From contig JABMRN010000138.1 of the NCBI GenBank assembly GCA_013202515.1, positions 1 through 7,431 on the forward strand: DNA of 7,431 nucleotides, written 5' to 3'. Source of the DNA: Candidatus Omnitrophota bacterium (GTDB lineage: Bacteria; Omnitrophota; Gorgyraeia; JABMRN01). Shown piece by piece: positions 6,201 through 7,431 of this stretch. Position 1 is the stretch's first letter, and each line of letters opens with the position of its first letter. Position numbers and translations under genes: made by a program. A model generated the notes under the pieces. It had not been told where the DNA came from, searched no databases, and saw nothing but the letters and a program-made list of their open reading frames with translations.

Positions 6201-7431
6201 GGTGACGCTTCCGATACCCATTAATGCTCCAAGGGGCACAGTGGAATCGCTTTTGGTACACGAAAATGTGTTTTCACCCGATCACCCATCAAGCGAGTAT
6301 CTTATTGCTGCGTTAAAGGAAAATGCTTTTATAAAGCCGGGCATGGAGGTACTTGTTCTCGGAGCCGGATCAGGATACGACACAATATTTGCAGCCAATG
6401 CGGTAGGAGAGGCAGGTAAAGTTGATTCAACGGATTTGGGAGATGGTTGGGCTGTTGCGAACACCAATGTTAATCTTGAAGAAAGCGGTCTTGAAAATAG
6501 GGCAAAAGCATTTATTGGGAGAGAACTGGGTGAATACGATGTTATTATATGGAACTGTCCCGAAGTAGTTATAGATGAGACCCATCTTGATATACGGGAT
6601 AGGATGAATTACATTCACGAAAGCGAGTTTGAGGCAAAGGTTAATTCTCTTTCCTCACATATTAAGCCCGGTGGATTTGCTTTACTTAGGTTGTTCAACC
6701 GGAGAAGCTATTACAGGAGAATTTTTGAAAATGCCAGATTTGAAGTAGAAGAGATTTATGTAGAATACTTGGATAGACAAGTCAGCAGTGGTCAGTCTGT
6801 AAATGTTGTATATAAACTTACCCCAAAACCAACCGAGCGCGATGTCATTGCTGCGTTTAATGCTTTCGAATCTGATTTTGTTGCCGATTTAGATAACTGC
6901 AATATAGAGCGGGATCGCACAGGTCATATTAACATAACGTGGTCTCTTGAGCATAAACCGACAGGCGGGAAATTTATCGTTCAGAAAATTAATACAATTT
7001 TTGATATCGAAGCAATAGATAATAATCTTCAGCTATTAGAAAGGGCCCAGGCGGAAAACGATGATGTTTTCCCAACTTATTGGCAAAAAGTAAGTTATTT
7101 AAATCTTAAAGGGGAAGACAGTAAGATTTATTATGATACGGCAGGCATAGTATGGCGTGTGATGAATTATGTACCGGGAGATATAGAGATTTTTGAAACA
7201 TTTAATGATGTTCCGGAAGAAGATCACGCCGATGCCGCTCGTTCTTTAGGAGAGGCTATTTGTATATTCGGAAGGATGCTGGAAAGTATTCCGCAGGGTT
7301 CATGGAAAAAGCCGCTTCCCAAATTCCATGATGCGCGATACCACAGGGATTATTTGAAATCAGTGATTAGAGGTGAAGAAAGAAAATTAAGCCTGAGCCA
7401 GGATGTCTTGCGTAGAGTGCAGCTTAACCAG
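1..7431 (+). CDS. Giant multi-domain membrane-associated protein (methyltransferases, CheB methylesterase, M50 protease, APH-fold kinase), open at 3' end
   Basis: Frame +1 runs from base 1 to base 7431 with no stop, giving at least 2,477 residues. ATG codons stand at bases 1 and 10. Nothing upstream is visible, so no ribosome binding site can be checked, and the true start may lie further upstream: residues 1-66 have no signal peptide and end in a strand-like stretch (CLLICATKP) typical of the last part of a methyltransferase fold rather than of a protein start. The chain holds three methyltransferase-like domains, a CheB-type methylesterase, an M50 zinc protease, an APH-fold kinase, duplicated hydrophobic hairpins and duplicated helical modules, separated by acidic Gly/Ser/Pro linkers. 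No frameshift is needed and catalytic motifs are intact in several domains, which argues against a decaying pseudogene. The exact cellular role is unknown. Similar giant mosaics are known from uncultured Omnitrophota-type bacteria; that link is inference. Confidence 0.96.
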   Translation, partial: MIIMFEYVPNVSSFSWPRDMEAVKEMNSIRQGYRHVDLAIRQQGFLTQLDERYKADCLLICATKPVSTIDKTGQTPSASGGLGKYLPMFILGVLSIGALLTLHFFGLDIPILTPGVGQVDVAQAGGWGMGLLGALMALGAAMKAGAEENQGAVELIIPQIEKMLGRISPKQKASLIAAIDELLSEPDVTPEMVTAVFRRRKLNLKRGQHRIIAQYILVAQETFNPVAVEGESGDGSQAESKSVPALNTTPYQDLKGLSAGKVVRKIIERSYFNLYARLGFAVDDPRGTGVELPMLSSGEGYGKWQPTPVVFLDDVVRFARISEGDRVYDFGSGDGTAAYWFASYGARVDGGEQMLVPFTIFARVRLIFSTLIGRFRVEEDFDRETTDGVISILEHFSEHVNLQNGDIFEEDIDFSQYDVIYLYYPEPADPVLFLEHLNNKLSDPKKGLNPEARLIVLKQGITRASLNNFDCRSSELLSFPGIIPSILCEYSIKRHRIEDASGDESRNGSGPERETGSSLEPEPSLRSDTLPPEASGQRSPGDWHALIRNADSEETQLRAAQDAKWEIENGKITEEDFAELIESFIADELNYSDNARHVLRLLKAIIPHNYKGKVIVIGGSALGWKAIKKIVERLPQNHPPIIINEHLCFYKGSKEDALIEFIEFANSSSRNVIECDRTEDAEPMTCYLERDMILVGDSIRIEIDENGYPVARGYTGLRSSDYNGLRGWVNALFASAARHFKTEVIAVVVSGSGDDGADGARLVDKNGGAVLVQETRHIPDDDTTLYVGGMPNAVKVSGVTHQVVPIENMADAIMRHASVVKKPRGFRPYISMFALGILSIGALLTLHYFGLDIPIPTYTVGQVDVALAGGGVMGLLGVLMVLGATMKAGAGETSRPVSGQDIDSFNYVSGKVRERMPFLEVGREILPGEEVGLEGWTDRALREGVGRFGEENYHEKALIMRNYARAIVAVTENPIVYYIGLGYSRDRGIKFNIIEPLLSTNFTELIGVELQQLSYRDFQDMVREQLEGIIDSKAGRPVGDTLTFSRIDNNTYTAEFLYEGKPRNVKAYFRFNAEKGYPVELENGYNVLIDTISHSDAELRHKIMSLLDDTAGFIVMQGCDLSTATHSRYADEKEFWHVNFAFFRGHTVDEFTYENFSEISSRVFFRLGKKVFWNEDYKRMGLPQERPVLLVKNQTAGLLGSVKTQEECLALIRDADPKDLDALKKIAKELTQEISRGAIRVEDFTDLLAEFVIAEPEHVGKVVSIAISLKEQGVWNSFVKKTVDLISDPVNLVADNEAYEKMPELSGLIFWLIRYLPTPEEYKPQLVHALIKIFRFDFPRYRDLILPYLDEIVSEAGVFNIDDSLREDVVWAMYHKIENPKVYEALRRLLPYLASEYTLFSFAVNALARSGCELAFRCVKDAAETSEDDFERSLAQEFLKTIEDDPNSPLPPEEPNVIIPIPIAGVAFIAMAFIDPYYILAGLGSLIAGIFLHELGHTGSIFDVIRGLRIKPHLKENGHINWIKTILFPRVTMNITRINSPPITPSRTLLGPALNLTLGLLIFFPSAHPFILIFAWTNLMLGVFNLIPIYSLKTDGARLLEAIMQTGDVGDGSREATDANETLEDRMELIEKDWFGKNRFTFLMLLTSVSALGLLYLVKDSEYIYIALVPMVAFFIIIIYKLSYSFERRYYYIRDKASALDSLELLRKSFREGLVLSIETHMPIPQIFVTQINRTIELLGSIYEWEIDSTELRKGDIFRFKNSVDDYRWCMLDFEDRYISIRWSGRGAVEFTLERFEPDKPIEVIKLGFSASTEGPTGSTTTPPTTAMIDGLMDSVELIMKAVGWVSGFAGIFGLGMIVPHGAWAGEGRGTKDERRQNSEPIPPSGITEITLNGDPLTNPKEIEVVLAKLRLPREHTFNALVEGNTLHIGIGEHPGTLHIAINHPGAERLYVMHGIVVENKDVILAIPFPTPNYITKTLERKNLCRDMYIKFARFLIEYGYPASFAINETTRHDMVNEYKIFGSSTKTVGDLARQPLSSESEKAVFQSSRDSWMSGLMQKVRETARRVTLPIPINAPRGTVESLLVHENVFSPDHPSSEYLIAALKENAFIKPGMEVLVLGAGSGYDTIFAANAVGEAGKVDSTDLGDGWAVANTNVNLEESGLENRAKAFIGRELGEYDVIIWNCPEVVIDETHLDIRDRMNYIHESEFEAKVNSLSSHIKPGGFALLRLFNRRSYYRRIFENARFEVEEIYVEYLDRQVSSGQSVNVVYKLTPKPTERDVIAAFNAFESDFVADLDNCNIERDRTGHINITWSLEHKPTGGKFIVQKINTIFDIEAIDNNLQLLERAQAENDDVFPTYWQKVSYLNLKGEDSKIYYDTAGIVWRVMNYVPGDIEIFETFNDVPEEDHADAARSLGEAICIFGRMLESIPQGSWKKPLPKFHDARYHRDYLKSVIRGEERKLSLSQDVLRRVQLNQ
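253..444 (+). repeat. Hydrophobic hairpin repeat, copy 1 (residues 85-148)
   Basis: This block encodes two hydrophobic segments, about residues 88-111 and 125-145, joined by a short turn with GVGQVDVA. It is long and apolar enough to be a membrane-inserted helical hairpin, which would leave the flanking domains on the same side. The same 64-residue block recurs without gaps at 2485-2676: 49 of 64 residues and about 152 of 192 bases match by hand count, including a 23-base exact run (312-334 against 2544-2566). It is about 59% G+C by hand count, well above nearby domain sequence (about 35% in 1141-1200). It sits in a linker before methyltransferase 1 and is followed by a helical stretch (residues 155-205). 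Confidence 0.85.
696..733 (+). repeat. REP-like inverted repeat 1 inside a coding linker
   Basis: Left arm 696-706 (CGGAGACGGAT) pairs with right arm 723-733 (ATCCGTCCCCG): 10 of 11 positions are complementary, around a 16-base loop that contains TCAAGCC. It encodes part of the acidic linker around residues 232-245 (GESGDGSQAES) before methyltransferase 1. The core GRGACGGWTC / GAWCCGTCCC recurs at 1514-1576, and a half-copy lies at 4828-4845. It looks like a short palindromic element carried in frame. Confidence 0.55.
793..1446 (+). other. Class I SAM-dependent methyltransferase domain 1 (residues 265-482)
   Basis: This domain has the Rossmann-type methyltransferase signature. Motif I is VYDFGSGDGTAA (residues 327-338), the glycine loop that holds S-adenosylmethionine. 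It is followed by an acidic residue at the end of strand 2 (E352 in ARVDGGEQ), which would bind the ribose, and by a motif IV-like strand YDVIYLYYPEP (about 417-427). A later strand, ARLIVLKQG (about 452-460), fits strand 5. The segment before motif I (KWQPTP, about 304-309) resembles the entry of small DOT1-like or protein-lysine-type class I enzymes, whose motif IV is often YLY/LP. The substrate cannot be told from the sequence; protein, lipid or small molecule are all possible. It lies between a hydrophobic hairpin and the CheB-type domain. Confidence 0.75.
1514..1576 (+). repeat. REP-like inverted repeat 2 in the linker before the helical module
   Basis: Arms 1514-1529 (CTAGGAACGGTTCCGG) and 1561-1576 (CCAGAACCGTCCCTAA) are complementary at 13 of 16 positions. 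The 31-base interior contains a second possible left arm (GACAGGTTC) and the TCAAGCC core also found in the loop of the repeat at 696-733. It encodes the acidic Ser/Gly/Glu/Pro linker of residues 505-526. The core matches the GRGACGGWTC / GAWCCGTCCC pattern of repeat 1. Confidence 0.55.
1627..1824 (+). repeat. Helical module, copy A (residues 543-608)
   Basis: A short alpha-helical module begins with ALIRNAD (545-551) and continues with an EDF motif near residue 575 and FIADE near 585. The same pattern (ALIRDAD, then EI-x2-G-x-I-x2-EDF, then F[IV]-containing helix) recurs at residues 1210-1265, with two residues more between ALIR-AD and EDF. Function is not recognised. In both places it follows a methyltransferase-like domain and precedes the next globular region, so it may be a spacer or docking module. 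Confidence 0.5.
1831..2457 (+). other. CheB-type protein-glutamate methylesterase domain (residues 611-819)
   Basis: This domain follows the CheB catalytic fold (CheB_methylest) from end to end. CheB enzymes hydrolyse gamma-glutamyl methyl esters on chemoreceptors and can deamidate glutamine. The active-site positions are all present: the Ser loop IGGSALGWKAI (S620, equivalent to the GAS-TGG serine), the histidine strand PPIIINEHL (H646, equivalent to QHMP), and the aspartate loop VVVSGSGDDGADGARL (D755, equivalent to the GMG-x-DG aspartate). The GMPNAV helix start (789-794) and the closing VVPIENMADAI (803-813) also match. Deviations are SGSG for the usual TGMG and EHL-CFY for QHMP-x-x-F. 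No receiver domain precedes it; methyltransferase 1 and a helical module do. It looks catalytically competent, but its substrate is unlikely to be an ordinary chemoreceptor. Confidence 0.85.
2485..2676 (+). repeat. Hydrophobic hairpin repeat, copy 2 (residues 829-892)
   Basis: Second copy of the block at 253-444, gapless over 64 residues, with hydrophobic segments about 832-855 and 869-889. It immediately follows the CheB-type domain and precedes methyltransferase-like domain 2. Many of the base differences change amino acids, so protein identity (about 77%) is no higher than DNA identity (about 79%). That is unlike a domain under strong constraint and more like a copied DNA segment tolerated for its general hydrophobicity. 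Confidence 0.85.
2713..3588 (+). other. Divergent methyltransferase-like domain 2 (residues 905-1196)
   Basis: A Rossmann-like pattern can be traced but is weak. It starts with a strand and glycine turn IVYYIGLGYSRDRG (975-988), which would stand for motif I. A strand ending in acid, ELIGVELQQ (1004-1011, E1009), would stand for motif II. YNVLIDTIS (1085-1093) has a motif IV-like shape, GFIVMQG (1112-1118) a strand 5-like one, and a closing strand PVLLVKN (1187-1193) ends the domain. The glycine loop is degenerate compared with domains 1 and 3, so SAM binding is doubtful. An extra beta-rich stretch (1040-1075) lies before the motif IV-like strand. It could be an inactive partner domain or another Rossmann family. 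Confidence 0.4.
3582..3596 (+). repeat. Short perfect palindrome at a domain joint
   Basis: AACAGCC and GGCTGTT, seven-base arms around one central G, lie at the junction of methyltransferase-like domain 2 and the second helical module (residues 1194-1199). A terminator is ruled out by position inside the reading frame and by lack of a T-run. It may be a remnant of a palindromic element or chance. Confidence 0.35.
3613..3816 (+). repeat. Helical module, copy B (residues 1205-1272)
   Basis: This matches copy A (residues 543-608) in order and spacing: ALIRDAD (1210-1216), a helix, EI-x2-G-x-I-x2-EDF (about 1234-1244), then FVIAEPEH. DNA similarity is not obvious to the eye, so this duplication is older than that of the hydrophobic hairpin. 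Here it runs directly into a longer HEAT-like helical stretch. Confidence 0.5.
3763..4320 (+). other. HEAT-like alpha-helical stretch (residues 1255-1440)
   Basis: The region is almost wholly predicted helical by eye, with paired amphipathic helices in tandem: around 1275-1300, 1305-1320 (LSGLIFWLIRYLP), 1325-1345, 1345-1365 (RDLILPYLDEIVSEAG), 1368-1382, 1383-1398 (YEALRRLLPYLA) and 1400-1425 (FAVNALARSGCELAFRCVKDA). The last pair has the look of a HEAT or armadillo unit. Such stacks usually act as protein-binding scaffolds. It ends in the Pro-rich linker NSPLPPEEP just before the membrane protease. No catalytic motif is seen, and repeat boundaries are approximate. Confidence 0.45.
4363..5055 (+). 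other. M50 (site-2-protease family) intramembrane zinc metalloprotease domain (residues 1455-1685)
   Basis: Three hallmarks of peptidase family M50 are present in order. The zinc-binding HELGH (H1493, E1494, H1497) sits at the end of a hydrophobic helix. GPALN (1551-1555) opens a later hydrophobic helix. NLIP-x6-DG (N1585, P1588, D1595, G1596) gives the third zinc ligand. Hydrophobic segments lie at about 1457-1474, 1476-1496, 1548-1567, 1569-1590, 1641-1658 and 1663-1680. Family members cut membrane-embedded substrates within the bilayer. Here the domain is part of a giant chain between a HEAT-like scaffold and an unrecognised domain, and a hydrophilic loop (about 1604-1637) with a GDGSREA linker sequence interrupts it after the DG motif. 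The metal and catalytic residues are intact, so activity is plausible. No PDZ domain is visible. Confidence 0.85.
4828..4845 (+). repeat. Half-copy of the REP-like element, with a TTCTCGAGAA palindrome
   Basis: GGGGACGGTTCTC matches the left-arm core GRGACGGWTC of the inverted repeats at 696 and 1514, and it encodes the same kind of linker (GDGSREA, near residue 1610). The right arm GAACCGTCCC is absent. Instead TTCTCGAGAA at 4836-4845 is a perfect ten-base palindrome. It lies in the hydrophilic loop of the M50 domain. Confidence 0.45.
5086..5445 (+). other. Unrecognised soluble domain (residues 1696-1815)
   Basis: It begins with an amphipathic helix (LDSLELLRKSFREGLVLS, about 1700-1717). 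A helix with QINRTIELLGSIYEW follows, then strands with many aromatics: DIFRFKN, RWCMLDFED, YISIRWSG, AVEFTLERF. The pattern is alpha then beta, about 120 residues. I do not recognise a family and see no catalytic motif. It follows the last M50 transmembrane segment and so probably sits in the same compartment as the loop after that helix. Confidence 0.4.
5476..5592 (+). other. Third hydrophobic segment, unlike the paired hairpins (residues 1826-1864)
   Basis: A TTTPPTT linker leads into an amphipathic helix (MIDGLMDSVELIMKAVG, 1828-1844) and then a hydrophobic stretch WVSGFAGIFGLGMIVPHGAWAG (about 1845-1866). It occupies the same place in the layout as the hairpin repeats, between two globular domains, but its sequence is different and only one long hydrophobic run is seen. 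It could be a single membrane segment or a re-entrant piece. Confidence 0.45.
5606..5626 (+). repeat. Tandem heptamer (three GARRGAC units) in frame
   Basis: Three consecutive 7-base units, GAGGGAC, GAAGGAC and GAGAGAC, fit the pattern GARRGAC. Seven is not a multiple of three, but three units add exactly seven codons and leave the frame intact, encoding a charged stretch (RGTKDERR). It lies just after the third hydrophobic segment, at a linker. Confidence 0.6.
5638..6195 (+). other. Unrecognised domain (residues 1880-2065)
   Basis: Strand-rich at first: ITEITLNGDPL (1887-1897), NTLHIGIGEHPGTLHIAINHPGAERLYVMHGIVVENKDVILAIPFP in pieces over 1925-1970. Then come helices, including DMYIKFARFLIEYGY (about 1988-2001) and the Ser-rich segment 2026-2060. 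Several His residues (H1928, H1934, H1939, H1944) lie close together, but I see no established metal or catalytic motif. It directly precedes methyltransferase 3 and might be its N-terminal accessory region. Family not recognised. Confidence 0.4.
6196..6840 (+). other. Class I SAM-dependent methyltransferase domain 3 (residues 2066-2280)
   Basis: Motif I is clear: MEVLVLGAGSGYDT (2115-2128), followed by an acidic strand 2 end (VDSTDLGDG, D2145). Next comes a helix with N-x4-SGLENRAKAF, a layout seen in the methyltransferase-small / PrmC-like group. Motif IV is YDVIIWNCPE (2179-2188), in which N2185-C-P-E stands where that group has N-P-P-[YE]. HIKPGGFALLRLF (2220-2232) fits strand 5. The motif IV Asn suggests methylation of a planar nitrogen or amide, but the substrate cannot be assigned. 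It runs into the kinase domain through a short TPKPTERD linker. Motif I is closer to the family norm than in domain 2. Confidence 0.75.
6841..7431 (+). other. APH-fold kinase domain, N-acetylhexosamine 1-kinase-like, N-terminal part only (residues 2281-2477)
   Basis: The pattern is that of NahK-type sugar kinases within the aminoglycoside phosphotransferase (APH) fold. A TGHINITW nucleotide-loop strand (2307-2314) is followed by the Lys-bearing strand FIVQKINTIFDI (2325-2336; NahK-type proteins have LQR-[IL]N-x-x-VF here). The hinge-like IVWRVMNYVPGD (2383-2394) comes next, then a helix with AARSLGEAICIFGRMLESIP and the family-typical LPKFHDARYH (2439-2448). These enzymes phosphorylate free sugars such as N-acetylhexosamines at C1 using ATP. 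The catalytic loop (HGD) and the metal-binding Asp would lie beyond base 7431, so activity cannot be judged. Finding it fused behind a methyltransferase is unusual, since family members are normally single-domain proteins of about 360 residues. Confidence 0.7.

Noticed and set aside
6541..6570. DNA adenine methyltransferase from the N-C-P-E motif IV in domain 3
   Set aside because: DNA adenine enzymes carry [DNS]PP[YFW]. NCPE in this context, with a PrmC-like layout and no target-recognition domain, does not support DNA modification.
219..6618. Ten minus-strand open frames of 61-105 codons across the window
   Set aside because: All lie wholly inside the continuous plus-strand frame, none shows a recognisable family, membrane logic or ribosome binding site, and the plus-strand reading explains the same bases with conserved catalytic motifs.
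1..7431. Polyketide synthase or non-ribosomal peptide synthetase megasynthase
   Set aside because: The size and modular layout suggest it, but no ketosynthase, acyltransferase, adenylation, condensation or carrier-protein motif is visible.
1..7431. CRISPR array, tRNA, rRNA or riboswitch
   Set aside because: No regularly spaced direct repeats and no RNA-gene signature were seen; the whole length is explained as coding.

Overview
The whole window is one uninterrupted plus-strand reading frame. I translated frame +1 codon by codon from base 1 to base 7431 (2,477 codons) and found no stop. It opens on ATG at base 1, with a second in-frame ATG at base 10, and it is still open at the last base. 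There is therefore no intergenic DNA: no promoter, terminator, RNA gene or second gene could be found. The short open frames on the minus strand and in frame +2 are shadows of this frame.

The product is a giant multi-domain protein. In order (residues): 1-66, an unidentified piece that ends like the tail of a methyltransferase fold; 85-148, a two-segment hydrophobic hairpin; 265-482, class I SAM-dependent methyltransferase 1; 543-608, a small helical module; 611-819, a CheB-type protein-glutamate methylesterase domain with Ser/His/Asp in place; 829-892, a second copy of the hydrophobic hairpin; 905-1196, a divergent methyltransferase-like domain 2; 1205-1272, a second copy of the helical module; 1255-1440, a HEAT-like helical stretch; 1455-1685, an M50 (site-2-protease family) intramembrane metalloprotease; 1696-1815, an unrecognised domain; 1840-1862, a further hydrophobic segment; 1880-2065, another unrecognised domain; 2066-2280, methyltransferase 3; and 2281-2477, the N-terminal part of an APH-fold small-molecule kinase resembling N-acetylhexosamine 1-kinases, cut by the window edge.

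The linkers carry the repeated DNA. The hairpin-coding block occurs twice, about 79% identical at DNA level by hand count. REP-like inverted repeats with a GRGACGGWTC / GAWCCGTCCC core lie in frame in two linkers, and a half-copy lies in a third. A tandem heptamer lies after the last hydrophobic segment. This suggests a protein that grows or shuffles by adding domain cassettes at repeat-bearing joints.

Organism: clearly bacterial in its families (CheB, M50, APH/NahK), with moderately low G+C outside the repeats. Giant mosaic proteins of this kind are known from uncultured PVC-superphylum lineages, notably Omnitrophota (former OP3). That assignment is inference, not shown by any marker here. 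How the domains cooperate is unknown. Methyltransfer, methylester hydrolysis, intramembrane proteolysis and sugar phosphorylation on one membrane-tethered chain is the notable combination.
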